From: Moraxella equi
GTDB taxonomy: Bacteria > Pseudomonadota > Gammaproteobacteria > Pseudomonadales > Moraxellaceae
Direction of reading: 5' to 3'
NCBI RefSeq assembly: GCF_002027555.1
Contig: NZ_MXAP01000076.1
Location: 1 to 35,626, forward strand
Length of the DNA stretch: 35,626 nucleotides
The translations under genes were made by a program, and so were the position numbers. The notes under the pieces were generated by a model. That model did not search any database and was not told the origin of the DNA. It saw only the letters and a program-made list of their open reading frames with translations. This document shows, one piece after another, positions 25,984 to 32,668 of the stretch. Position 1 is the stretch's first letter, and each line of letters begins with the position of its first letter.

Positions 25984-26392
25984 TTTTCATTGGCTTTTTA
26001 CCATATTGGCATTTTGGTGTTTTTATGTGGCATTAAAGCCAAGCAAAAAATACCACAAGATAGATAAATTTTTACGGTATGCCAATGGTGTACTAGGGAT
26101 TACTTGTCTTGTTTTATCCATTTGGCTAACATACCAATCCAATTACATAAATAACGGTTATTCCAATATCGCCAAAATAACCTTGTACACCTGCACCAAA
26201 GACAATAAGACCATAGAGCAGGATTGTGAATATATAGGAGCAATCACTTACCGCCCCTATATGCGTGAGCTAATGATAACCACAACACCGCTCTACCCTA
26301 TTTTAAATTGCCCTAGTCCTAACAATCGTTGTGTGCAGGAGCGAATTTTTGTGGATAAGGGGAATGTGAAAAGTTTAGAAAAATTAAATTAA
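25964..26392 (+). CDS. Hypothetical two-span membrane protein with Cys-containing exported domain
   Basis: About 142 residues: two membrane helices (LFTILAFWCFYVALK and VLGITCLVLSIWLTYQ), then a periplasmic-looking domain with four Cys (TLYTCTKDNK, QDCEYIG, LNCPSPNNRCVQE). Not recognised. Start is ATG 25964, with GGAA upstream inside the previous gene (ATG 25952 also possible). It may be translated by coupling to the previous gene. The gene has more GC than its upstream neighbour. Confidence 0.45.
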   Translation: MNLDQFNFHWLFTILAFWCFYVALKPSKKYHKIDKFLRYANGVLGITCLVLSIWLTYQSNYINNGYSNIAKITLYTCTKDNKTIEQDCEYIGAITYRPYMRELMITTTPLYPILNCPSPNNRCVQERIFVDKGNVKSLEKLN

Positions 26393-26395
26393 ATA

Positions 26396-26404
26396 TGCTA
26401 TAAT
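26396..26404 (+). promoter_or_regulatory. Extended -10 promoter for the Fic gene
   Basis: TGC-TATAAT (TATAAT at 26399-26404) gives an extended -10 box, 33 bp before the Fic start; only a weak -35 (TTTAGA, 26374-26379) is visible. Confidence 0.5.
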
Positions 26405-26436
26405 TTTTAATCAATTTTGTATTTCAGGTTGTTTTT

Positions 26437-27480
26437 ATGAATGAACATACTCCAAAAAACCCAATACCATACAATCAAGACAAGCTATTGTATAAGCCAA
26501 TATTTTCACAAGAAGAACTATTTTACTTGGAAGCGTTAAATTATTACTCAAAAAGCGAGTATTTAATGTCTCCAAGAAACATAGAAGCATTTTCCATTGA
26601 GTTTGCTTATACTTCTGCTGTCCTTGAAGGCAATACTTATAATGCAATAGAAACAGAGATTTTATTAAAAACAGGTAGAACTTCTGGCTCTCAAAAGAAG
26701 TTTGAAGAAGCTCTAATGTTAAAAAATATGCACCGCTCATTTGATTATTTGGTTAATGAAGTAATTCAAGGTGGAAAAGAAAATCAAAGACCATTCACTT
26801 ATTTATTAAAAAATGCACACTACCAAGCGTCAGAAATGATGTTGGATAAAAACGAATGTGGTTCTATTAGAAAAGAACCTGTTTTTATTGGTATGTGTTC
26901 CTATGTTCCGTCAAGTATCCCAGCACAATTAGAAACTGGACTTGAAATAATAAACAATGAGTACAACAATATTCAAAATCCATTTGAGAAAGCTGTTTAT
27001 GCTCATCAAAACCTTGCTTATTTACAATATTTTTCAGACCACAACAAAAGAACTGCTCGCAATATGTGTGCTTACACCTTAATGCTTCACGACAAAATGC
27101 CTGTGATGTTTACAGAAAGAAGCGTGGAAGAATATGCTCGTGCAGTTACTCATTACTATGAAAGTGAACCAGCAGATTACACCGAATTTGCAAAGTATTT
27201 CATTTCATCTTATGAGCGAGTTTGTTCAAGAATGAATGCTAATGCTATTGTTGAAGCCCAAAATATTCTAAAAGTTATGTCTAGTAAAAATCTAAATGAA
27301 AGCTATCCAATGCTTTCAGATAATCAGATATTGGAACTAAAAACCAATAGAGATATGATTTTGGAAAGATACCCAGCACCAAAAGCACAAATTATTGCAT
27401 TTGAAAGTTTGGCAAACCAAATATCAGACATTGAAAAAAGTCAAGAATTAGACCAAGACAAGGGCAAAGGCGGACGCTAA
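26437..27480 (+). CDS. Fic-domain protein with altered active-site motif
   Basis: 347 residues. The Fic core helix and loop read AYLQYFSDHNKRTARN (about 194-209), against the canonical HPFxDGN(G/K)RxxR: the catalytic His is Gln197, Pro is Tyr198 and the first Gly is His202, while Phe199, Asp201, Asn203, Lys204, Arg205 and Arg208 remain. An N-terminal inhibitory-helix motif SxxxEG is kept (Ser60 to Gly65, SAVLEGN). Fic enzymes transfer AMP or other groups to proteins; without the His the usual chemistry is doubtful, so it may be a binder, a regulator or a different enzyme. The C-terminus is DKGKGGR. It ends inside a hairpin shared with the relaxase gene. AGG precedes ATG 26437 by 8 nt. Confidence 0.82.
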   Translation: MNEHTPKNPIPYNQDKLLYKPIFSQEELFYLEALNYYSKSEYLMSPRNIEAFSIEFAYTSAVLEGNTYNAIETEILLKTGRTSGSQKKFEEALMLKNMHRSFDYLVNEVIQGGKENQRPFTYLLKNAHYQASEMMLDKNECGSIRKEPVFIGMCSYVPSSIPAQLETGLEIINNEYNNIQNPFEKAVYAHQNLAYLQYFSDHNKRTARNMCAYTLMLHDKMPVMFTERSVEEYARAVTHYYESEPADYTEFAKYFISSYERVCSRMNANAIVEAQNILKVMSSKNLNESYPMLSDNQILELKTNRDMILERYPAPKAQIIAFESLANQISDIEKSQELDQDKGKGGR

Positions 27481-27494
27481 CGCCCCCTGCCCTT
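27460..27494. terminator. Bidirectional hairpin at the fic/relaxase convergence
   Basis: AAGGGCA-aa-GGCG pairs with CGCC-ccc-TGCCCTT around an 8-nt loop, covering both stop codons. There is no clean T-run, so it may be a Rho-assisted or mRNA-stabilising end. Confidence 0.5.
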
Positions 27495-28373
27495 ATCTTT
27501 GACCGCCCTACTCTCAACCAGTTTTTTAATTTCTGCCTTTAATTCTGTTTGGTCGCTAGGCAAGCTATCAGCATACGCCTGATACCGCTTGGCGACTTCG
27601 CTATGGGTTGCCTGTATCTTTTTAAGCTGGCTCGCTGTTGGCTTTTTGTCGCCCTGCTTCGCCCCTGTACGCTCATTCTTGTGTAACATACCCTGTTTTT
27701 TATTGTCTTGATATTTAAATTGGTGTATCCGCCGTGTGGCTGTGGCTTCTATACCCTGCTCTTTGAGTTTTGCCACAAAAGCCAAGCGGTAATTGTGCAG
27801 GTCTTGCTTTCGTGGGTTCAGGCGTTCGCCCCTATCATTGGTCGCATTGAGCAGAATGTGGCAATGGGGGCTGTCAGTATCTAGGTGCTGTGCCATAAAG
27901 AATTTATGACCGTCAAATTCTTCTTTAACAAGGTTTCTAACTGCCGTTTTCATAGCGTCAGGATTTGTACCTTTTGGCATAGAAAACACAAAATGAAACG
28001 CTTCTTTGCGTGTGCCTGTTTCGTGCTTGTCGTGCATACCCATAGCACCCCAAGCACCCAGTAAGTCTTTTTGCTCATTCTTGCCAGTATAAATATTGCC
28101 GTCTTGGTCTTCTATTTCAACCTTGCCATTTCGTCCGATATAATCAGCGTGCGATTGAGCCTTATTAACCCCCTTTGATGAACCGCTTATTTTTACCACA
28201 ACCTGCGGTAATTTTTTATTAACACCTTTTACTGTATTTAAAGTGGTCTTTTTGGCATTATAATTAGGACGAACCGAATTAAAAGACAAGACACCGCCAC
28301 TACTGGCTGATTTTTTGGTCTTTTTAGCAGTACCTGCAAACCAATAATCAGGGTCATCAAATATTTTTGTCAT
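27477..28373 (-). CDS. MOBP-type relaxase, short form
   Basis: 298 residues; nicks oriT and stays covalently bound to the 5' end. Motif I is SHADYIGRNG with candidate nucleophile Tyr78. Motif III is HLDTDSPHCHILLNATND: His163, Asp165, His170 and His172 form the metal site. The protein starts with a 60-residue basic extension not seen in RP4 TraI, and has no helicase or primase domain; TopB and the LPD1/primase protein may supply these functions. The RP4-type nic sequence at 29343-29352 agrees with a P-type enzyme. The C-terminus is basic (KDKGRGR), as expected for a type IV secretion signal. The start overlaps the upstream stop by one base. Confidence 0.88.
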   Translation of the reverse strand: MTKIFDDPDYWFAGTAKKTKKSASSGGVLSFNSVRPNYNAKKTTLNTVKGVNKKLPQVVVKISGSSKGVNKAQSHADYIGRNGKVEIEDQDGNIYTGKNEQKDLLGAWGAMGMHDKHETGTRKEAFHFVFSMPKGTNPDAMKTAVRNLVKEEFDGHKFFMAQHLDTDSPHCHILLNATNDRGERLNPRKQDLHNYRLAFVAKLKEQGIEATATRRIHQFKYQDNKKQGMLHKNERTGAKQGDKKPTASQLKKIQATHSEVAKRYQAYADSLPSDQTELKAEIKKLVESRAVKDKGRGR

Positions 28374-28594
28374 TATCTTTTACTCTCAATTAGAAAAATC
28401 ATATAATAAACCAAAGCACAGACAAAAGAATTAACAGTAATAGTAATAAAAGGTTTTTCAATAAGACCATAGAAAAAACCATTAAAAGCATAAAATTTAC
28501 CCAAATCTATATCAAAGAAATTAAGCAAAAATGAAATAGTGCCAAAAATAAAAACAAAGAAAAAGAAAATATAAAAAAATAATTTAAAATTCAT
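28373..28594 (-). CDS. Small two-span membrane protein between mobC and relaxase
   Basis: 73 residues: FKLFFYIFFFFVFIFGTISFLLNFF, a short loop, and FITITVNSFVCALVYYMIFLI, then SKR. GGGGG upstream of ATG 28594 is a strong ribosome site. It is in the middle of the MobC-relaxase operon and overlaps the relaxase start (TAATG). Not recognised; it could help bring the relaxosome to the membrane. Confidence 0.6.
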   Translation of the reverse strand: MNFKLFFYIFFFFVFIFGTISFLLNFFDIDLGKFYAFNGFFYGLIEKPFITITVNSFVCALVYYMIFLIESKR

Positions 28595-28609
28595 TTCAAC
28601 CCCCTATTA

Positions 28610-29269
28610 TTAGTAAATACCTGTACTAGATTTCAATAAATCTTGGACAAATTGAATGTGTTTTTGAATTTGATTGTATAACTGGTTAATTGGCAATTCT
28701 ATCATATCGCCAGCATTATTTGCTTTTGCTATTTGATTAACATTAACACCGATTTTATACAATTCATAATTTGACTTTTTCAAAGCCTCTATTTCACTAC
28801 CAAGCAGTCTTTTTTGTGAATACAAATGCTCCAATATGATAACTGTGGTATAATATTGTATGGAGCTATGGCTATTTTGTGCCAGTTGCTCTAAGTATTC
28901 ATAATCATAAATTGGGATTGATAATTGCAATCTTTGTTTTTTAACACCAAGTTTTTTTCTTGATAATTTTTTTGCCAAATCGTGATTGTTTTGTGATTTG
29001 GCTTCTTGAATTGCTTTATTATGATTTTGTATTTGTTCTTGGTGTTGCTCAATGAATTTTTGTTTATTAGCAATGGCTTGATTTTTTAATTCATCTTGAC
29101 AAATTCCACTTGATGAATTTTGCACCTGTTCATCACGCATTGCCCTATCAATGAGTGCCAAAATCGCTTTGGTGCGTGATGACGAGCCAAGCTCATTTTG
29201 AGCGTAGCGGTGCAAAAAATCTTTGTGGTCTTGGGTCAGTCCCAAGAGCTTAAACGGTGTTTGAGCCAT
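28610..29269 (-). CDS. MobC/TraJ-like relaxosome accessory protein
   Basis: 219 residues. The C-terminal region KKSNYELYKIGVNVNQIAKANNAGDMI...LYNQIQKHIQFVQDLL is the MobC signature (L..iG.NlNQiak..N). The N-terminal part (LGLTQDHKDFLHRYAQNELGSSSRTKAILALIDRAM) looks ribbon-helix-helix-like, and the middle is a charged coiled coil. It would bind beside nic and recruit the relaxase, as TraJ does in RP4. Its position, divergent from traK with oriT between, copies RP4. ATG 29269 follows GGGG by about 9 nt; a GTG at 29278 is possible. Confidence 0.8.
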   Translation of the reverse strand: MAQTPFKLLGLTQDHKDFLHRYAQNELGSSSRTKAILALIDRAMRDEQVQNSSSGICQDELKNQAIANKQKFIEQHQEQIQNHNKAIQEAKSQNNHDLAKKLSRKKLGVKKQRLQLSIPIYDYEYLEQLAQNSHSSIQYYTTVIILEHLYSQKRLLGSEIEALKKSNYELYKIGVNVNQIAKANNAGDMIELPINQLYNQIQKHIQFVQDLLKSSTGIY

Positions 29270-29314
29270 AAAAAGCACCCCAAGAAAAGAGCGGAAAGAA
29301 TAGTAAGAACTGGG

Positions 29315-29352
29315 AATATTGTACCATATTTTACGGCGTTAGCCTATCCTGC
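29315..29352 (+). other. oriT core with RP4-type nic site
   Basis: CCTATCCTGC at 29343-29352 matches the RP4-type nic consensus (YATCCTG|Y), predicting a cut of the + strand between 29351 and 29352. Just upstream GGC-GTTA-GCC (29335-29344) can form a small hairpin, and an imperfect palindrome AATATTGTACCATATT lies at 29315-29330, a candidate MobC/TraJ binding site or promoter operator. Transfer 5'-to-3' from 29352 would send the traK side first and the relaxase gene last. Confidence 0.8.
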
Positions 29353-29423
29353 ACTACACTAGAAAAAACAAAGAAAAAAGTCAGTTTTGTGGGGTTGGAT
29401 TATAAGCATAAATAGCTAAATTA

Positions 29424-29546
29424 TTGAAAATAATTGAATTTAGTTGAAAAATATTGAAATTTACAAAAATTTTGTTGAAAATAGTTGAAATTGATTGAAT
29501 TTATGGTTATAATGGTTGAGAAATCTTGAAAATGATTGAAATTTGA
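29424..29546 (+). repeat. Helically phased TTGA array in oriT
   Basis: TTGA starts at 29424, 29434, 29444, 29454, 29475, 29485, 29495, 29516, 29526 and 29536, mostly followed by A- or T-tracts. Spacing is 10 or 21 bp, so all lie on one face of the helix over about 120 bp. Such phasing bends DNA. The location corresponds to the TraK-bound part of RP4 oriT. Confidence 0.75.
29485..29513 (+). promoter_or_regulatory. Promoter for the traK-like operon, inside the phased array
   Basis: TTGAAA (29485-29490), 17-bp spacer, TATAAT (29508-29513). The -35 box is one unit of the array, so a protein coating the array would repress this promoter. Confidence 0.65.
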
Positions 29547-29585
29547 TATAAAATGCTCTAAATTTTGCTAAGGAGGTCAATATGT

Positions 29586-29927
29586 ATGGCTAGACCAAGA
29601 TTAACCAAAGAAGCAATTGCTTTCATTGTGGAGTGTAGAGATAATCCCAAAGAAATCCACACTTGGGAAGACATAGCCAATTTGGTTTCTGATAAATTTG
29701 GTATCAAAGTTTCATTTCAAGCTATTGCCAAGAACTATCAAAAACACAAAGATAGTATCCAAATAAATAGGCAATCATTAGAAGTAAACAAAAACCAAAA
29801 TCATCAGATTTTAGAAACAAAAAAACCCTTATTTAAACCAAAACAAAAACCACAAACATTATCACAAGGTTTTGATAAAAACGATGATGATTTTGATTTG
29901 GAAGATTTGTTAAGCAAAGCAGAATAG
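29586..29927 (+). CDS. TraK-like oriT-binding protein
   Basis: 113 residues: basic N-terminus (MARPRLTKEAIAF), a helix-turn-helix-like region (TWEDIANLVSDKFGIKVSFQAIAKNYQKH), a Lys/Pro-rich linker and an acidic end (DKNDDDFDLEDLLSKAE). In RP4, TraK wraps the bent part of oriT and is encoded first on this side of it; position, size and DNA-binding look agree. AAGGAGGT at 29570-29577 is 8 nt before ATG 29586 and excludes the out-of-frame ATG 29582. It is followed by the P-loop gene after 8 bp. Confidence 0.7.
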   Translation: MARPRLTKEAIAFIVECRDNPKEIHTWEDIANLVSDKFGIKVSFQAIAKNYQKHKDSIQINRQSLEVNKNQNHQILETKKPLFKPKQKPQTLSQGFDKNDDDFDLEDLLSKAE

Positions 29928-29935
29928 GTGAAATT

Positions 29936-30676
29936 ATGACTTATCCATTAGAAAACAGCATTCACTTTGTAATGCAATCCAAAGGCGGTGTTGGCAAAAG
30001 CGTTGTAAGCACGCTAATGTCTCAATATCTATTAAAAAATGCAAATGATGTATCATTGATTGATATTGACCCAAGTAATAAAACACTAGCAAGTTATAAA
30101 AATCTTAATGTTGAACAAATTAACATTATGAAAAGCGATGAAGAATTGGTAGACCAATCAAAATTTGATGGATTTTTACAAAAATTCTTACAGAGTGATA
30201 ATGCAACTTTTTTGGTTGATACAGGCTCTGGCGAATTTTTACCACTTAATAACTATCTTGTTATTATGGACATTCCAAGTATCATTCAAGAATTTGGTAA
30301 AAATATTTATATTCACGTGCCAATTAGTTATGGACAAGCCGAACAAGACAGTATAAAATGCTTGGTAAAAATTGCTGAAAATTACCCAAACACACCAATC
30401 ATTGTGTGGGAAAATGAATATTTTGGAAAACCTGTCAATGATTTTATCAAAACAAAAGCCTATCAGTCCATTAAAAACATTATTGGCGTGGTTAAAATAA
30501 GCAAACTAAATACAGACACTTTTGAAAAAGATTTTAGCACAATGCTTAAAAATAGTATGACATTTGACGATGTTAAAACCGATGAAAAAGTGTTTCAATT
30601 TTTTAGCAAAACTCGCTTACACCGCATAGAGCAGGATATTAACACCCAAATTGACGCAGTTTTCAATCAAGCATAA
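29936..30676 (+). CDS. ParA/TraL-like P-loop ATPase of the transfer region
   Basis: 246 residues. Deviant Walker A KGGVGKS at 16-22 (FVMQSKGGVGKSVVS), then SLIDIDPSNKTLASY and a switch region FLVDTGSGEFLPL. Closest relatives by layout are RP4 TraL and the StbB/MobD proteins, ParA-like ATPases found between an oriT-binding protein and a small membrane protein. The role is auxiliary in transfer, or plasmid positioning. No separate ParB is seen nearby, so the TraK-like protein is the likely partner. A terminator-like hairpin follows. Confidence 0.82.
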   Translation: MTYPLENSIHFVMQSKGGVGKSVVSTLMSQYLLKNANDVSLIDIDPSNKTLASYKNLNVEQINIMKSDEELVDQSKFDGFLQKFLQSDNATFLVDTGSGEFLPLNNYLVIMDIPSIIQEFGKNIYIHVPISYGQAEQDSIKCLVKIAENYPNTPIIVWENEYFGKPVNDFIKTKAYQSIKNIIGVVKISKLNTDTFEKDFSTMLKNSMTFDDVKTDEKVFQFFSKTRLHRIEQDINTQIDAVFNQA

Positions 30677-30686
30677 ATCAGGGTAG

Positions 30687-30715
30687 GGCGACAGTAGTAA
30701 TACTATCGCCTTTTT
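30687..30715 (+). terminator. Hairpin with T-run between TraL- and TraM-like genes
   Basis: GGCGACAGTA, 4-nt loop, TACTATCGCC (one C-A mismatch), then TTTTT. It looks like an intrinsic terminator or attenuator that would lower expression of the genes downstream. Confidence 0.7.
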
Positions 30716-30731
30716 GACTTGGAGCAATCAA

Positions 30732-31256
30732 ATGACTAAAACCAACGAAAAAGAGTTGATAATTCAAGAAATTTTTAAAAAGACCAACACCAAAATAACC
30801 GAAGATGACCCCCTTGTGGAAGTCATTATTGGTTTTCAACAAGTTCTCGAAGACACCAAAGAAGATTTTAGGGAATGGGCTGGTATTTTTAACGCTCAAT
30901 TTCAAGATGAAATGACGGACATTGCCCTAAAAAACAACACCCAGCTTGCAATCCTAGACCACGATGTGAGCGAAATTCGCCAAAATATTGCCGAAGTTAC
31001 CAACACCATTTTGGCTAGCTTTGACGAAAAAGCCAAAGATTTAAATATGATTTTAACCAAGCTCCAAGTCAATCACGAACAAGACACCAGCGACAACTTC
31101 GCCAAGCACCTTGCCAAGATTGATGATAAATACCAGCAGATGATGGCAATCCAAGCCAAAGATAAGGCATTTAGCCAAAGAGAAGTACTGTTTGGTGTGG
31201 GGGGTTTGGTGGCTGGTGTTGTGATTTGCTTGTTGGCATTTTTTATAGTAAGATAG
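30732..31256 (+). CDS. TraM-like tail-anchored coiled-coil protein
   Basis: 174 residues: a soluble helical domain with long coiled coil (VSEIRQNIAEVTNTILASF and FAKHLAKIDDKYQQMMAIQ) and a single C-terminal membrane helix (EVLFGVGGLVAGVVICLLAF). RP4 TraM has this order, third after traK and traL, with a hydrophobic C-terminus. Sequence identity with TraM is not established; the call rests on order and topology. GGAG is 7 nt upstream of ATG 30732. BrnT follows after 7 bp. Confidence 0.6.
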   Translation: MTKTNEKELIIQEIFKKTNTKITEDDPLVEVIIGFQQVLEDTKEDFREWAGIFNAQFQDEMTDIALKNNTQLAILDHDVSEIRQNIAEVTNTILASFDEKAKDLNMILTKLQVNHEQDTSDNFAKHLAKIDDKYQQMMAIQAKDKAFSQREVLFGVGGLVAGVVICLLAFFIVR

Positions 31257-31263
31257 GTGGAAT

Positions 31264-31572
31264 ATGCCAACTTTTCAAATTTATGGCGTAACTTTTCATT
31301 GGCGAAATGACAAATGGTATGCCACTTATGATAAACGCAAAATTGAGATTGAAGAAGCCGTATCCGTTTTTGAAGACCCATACCGTCTAACTGACATTGA
31401 TAGCCGATTTGATTATGATGAAATGCGTATGGCAACAGTTGGATTGAGCAATAAAGGCAGACTGCTTACTGTTGCGTGGGTTGAAATAGACGAATACAAT
31501 ATCACAATCATCACGGCTTTTAAAGCTGGACACAACCAAGCGGAAGATTACTATGCGTACAGACAAATTTGA
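31264..31572 (+). CDS. brnT: BrnT-family toxin (RelE-fold RNase)
   Basis: 102 residues. FHWRNDKWYATYDKRKIEIEEAVSVFEDPYRLT, then DEMRMATVGLSNKGRLLTVAWVEIDEYNITIITAFKAGHNQAEDYY is the BrnT pattern (EEAv.vF.Dp; R....G.s..GRlL.V...e; iRiIsAr.A...E...Y), with ITA replacing the usual iSAR. BrnT cuts RNA and is blocked by BrnA, which also represses the operon. AGGTGGA precedes ATG 31264. It overlaps brnA by 20 bp, toxin first, as usual for this system. Confidence 0.75.
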   Translation: MPTFQIYGVTFHWRNDKWYATYDKRKIEIEEAVSVFEDPYRLTDIDSRFDYDEMRMATVGLSNKGRLLTVAWVEIDEYNITIITAFKAGHNQAEDYYAYRQI

Positions 31573-31825
31573 TTATGATGACAAACGATATAGCGAGCAA
31601 GAAATGCAAGCTATCCGAGTAAGTCGCAATCCACACCTTTACCCAAAATCCCTACAAAATTTTGACAGAAACCGAGCCAAAGCCCTCGCACAAAACACCC
31701 AACCCACAAACTCATTGCTAGATGATGATGTTTTGAGCTGGCTTACTCGTCAAAATGTAGAGACCAAACGCCATATCAACGAAATGCTCCGCCAAGCAAT
31801 GCAAATGCAACAGGCGATGATTTGA
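31553..31825 (+). CDS. brnA: BrnA-family antitoxin
   Basis: 90 residues. The C-terminal half LLDDDVLSWLTRQNVETKRHINEMLRQAMQ matches the BrnA dimerisation/ribbon-helix-helix signature (lD.dVl.wf...G..yqtrIN..Lr..m), with QNVETKRH in place of the common G.GYQTR. The N-terminal half is polar. It overlaps brnT and is followed by a strong hairpin. It would neutralise BrnT and stabilise the plasmid. Confidence 0.72.
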   Translation: MRTDKFDYDDKRYSEQEMQAIRVSRNPHLYPKSLQNFDRNRAKALAQNTQPTNSLLDDDVLSWLTRQNVETKRHINEMLRQAMQMQQAMI

Positions 31826-31844
31826 TACCCACGCCCAGCCTGAT

Positions 31845-31858
31845 TTTTCTTTTGTCTT
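31845..31858 (+). repeat. Copy of the 14-base T-rich word
   Basis: Exact copy of TTTTCTTTTGTCTT, between the brnA stop and its terminator hairpin. Confidence 0.6.
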
Positions 31859-31870
31859 TTTAGCAAAAAT

Positions 31871-31892
31871 AAACACCGCCTAAGCGGTGTTT
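31871..31892. terminator. Terminator after brnA
   Basis: Perfect 9-bp stem AAACACCGC / GCGGTGTTT with a 4-nt loop. Further on, 31930-31941 is a 12-bp palindrome (ACAATATATTGT) of unknown use. Confidence 0.65.
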
Positions 31893-31949
31893 AAATCAAT
31901 ATATGGTTGTCGGCAGGAGGTGTTTTAACACAATATATTGTATTAGCAC

Positions 31950-31984
31950 AAAAAATCAAGGCAACCCATTGATTACCTTGATTT
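31950..31984 (-). terminator. Intrinsic terminator for the - strand gene at 31992
   Basis: On the - strand AAATCAAGG and CCTTGATTT pair (with two extra pairs after a bulge), followed by a run of T. It lies 8 bp after the stop. Confidence 0.75.
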
Positions 31985-31991
31985 GTGCGAT

Positions 31992-32348
31992 TTATGCAAT
32001 TTCTTGATATTCTCGCTCCATTTCATCAATCAATTCGTAGAAATCTGCCCAATCTTGAATTTCCGTACTATTGATATAAAAATGACTGTCCAAAGAATTG
32101 ATATACCAATCAATATCCAATCCCAAATGCTCATACTTGCTTTGAATAACGCTTTCTAGCACCAAGCAAATCTCGCCAATGTAGATGTTGCAAAATAGGG
32201 GCATTTCTTGATAACCACGAGCAATTTCCCAAACTCTCTCATCAATATCATTAAGACAGCCACGCTCCAAATCTTCCGCCAAATCAAATAAGTCAGAAAA
32301 ATGACTTGGCACGCCAATAGTAAGATTATAAGATAGGATATGAGACAT
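31992..32348 (-). CDS. Acidic hypothetical protein of the leading region
   Basis: 118 residues, about 25 Asp/Glu against 5 Lys/Arg (for example FSDLFDLAEDLERGCLNDIDERVWEI and FYELIDEMEREYQEIA). No signal or membrane segment; no family recognised. It has its own consensus promoter and terminator, so it is a one-gene unit. Position among the first genes to enter a recipient, with strong negative charge, suggests an anti-defence or DNA-mimic role; this is inference only. GGAG precedes ATG 32348 by 8 nt. Confidence 0.6.
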   Translation of the reverse strand: MSHILSYNLTIGVPSHFSDLFDLAEDLERGCLNDIDERVWEIARGYQEMPLFCNIYIGEICLVLESVIQSKYEHLGLDIDWYINSLDSHFYINSTEIQDWADFYELIDEMEREYQEIA

Positions 32349-32370
32349 AACAAACTCCAAGTAAATGAGT

Positions 32371-32466
32371 TAATAAACACACAATCAAGTAAATGATTGA
32401 AGAAATCATCAAAAACCTTAATGTTCTTGATGTGTTTATTATATATAACTTAGGTTAGATTGTCAA
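32371..32466 (-). promoter_or_regulatory. Leading-region promoter, copy 1
   Basis: On the - strand TTGACA (32461-32466), 17-bp spacer with AACCTAAGTTA, TATAAT (32438-32443). Downstream, CAATCA (32382-32387) and TGATTG (32394-32399) form an inverted repeat. On the + strand TAATAAACACA (32371-32381) can pair with TGTGTTTATTA (32431-32441), which takes in part of the -10 box. Copy 2 is at 33319-33395. Confidence 0.85.
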
Positions 32467-32470
32467 GCGA

Positions 32471-32668
32471 TTATTTGCCATTTTTTGTAAAATATTCAGA
32501 AAAAACTTCTACAAAAACAGACTTAAATTTCTTATCTTTTTTCAACTGTTCTAAGTTGTCAAAAATCCACTTTTCTTGCTTGTCATCCAAATACAAATCA
32601 AGGGCAACTTTTTTTGTTTGTCTTTTAGCAGAATATCTAGCAACCGCTTCTTTTTGGGCTTCACTCAT
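32471..32668 (-). CDS. Small ribbon-helix-helix-like protein
   Basis: 65 residues: a polar start (SEAQKEAVARYSAKRQ) followed by KKVALDLYLDDKQEKWIFDNLEQLKK and FKSVFVEVFSEYFTKN, a beta-helix-helix layout like RHH repressors. It could regulate the twin promoters next to it or plasmid copy number. ATG 32668 (third of three ATGs) is 6 nt from GGAG. It overlaps the upstream gene by 8 bp. Confidence 0.55.
   Translation of the reverse strand: MSEAQKEAVARYSAKRQTKKVALDLYLDDKQEKWIFDNLEQLKKDKKFKSVFVEVFSEYFTKNGK

Noticed and set aside
29441..29546. CRISPR-like array in oriT
   Set aside because: The period is 10-11 bp and there are no unique spacers; it is a phased motif, not a CRISPR.
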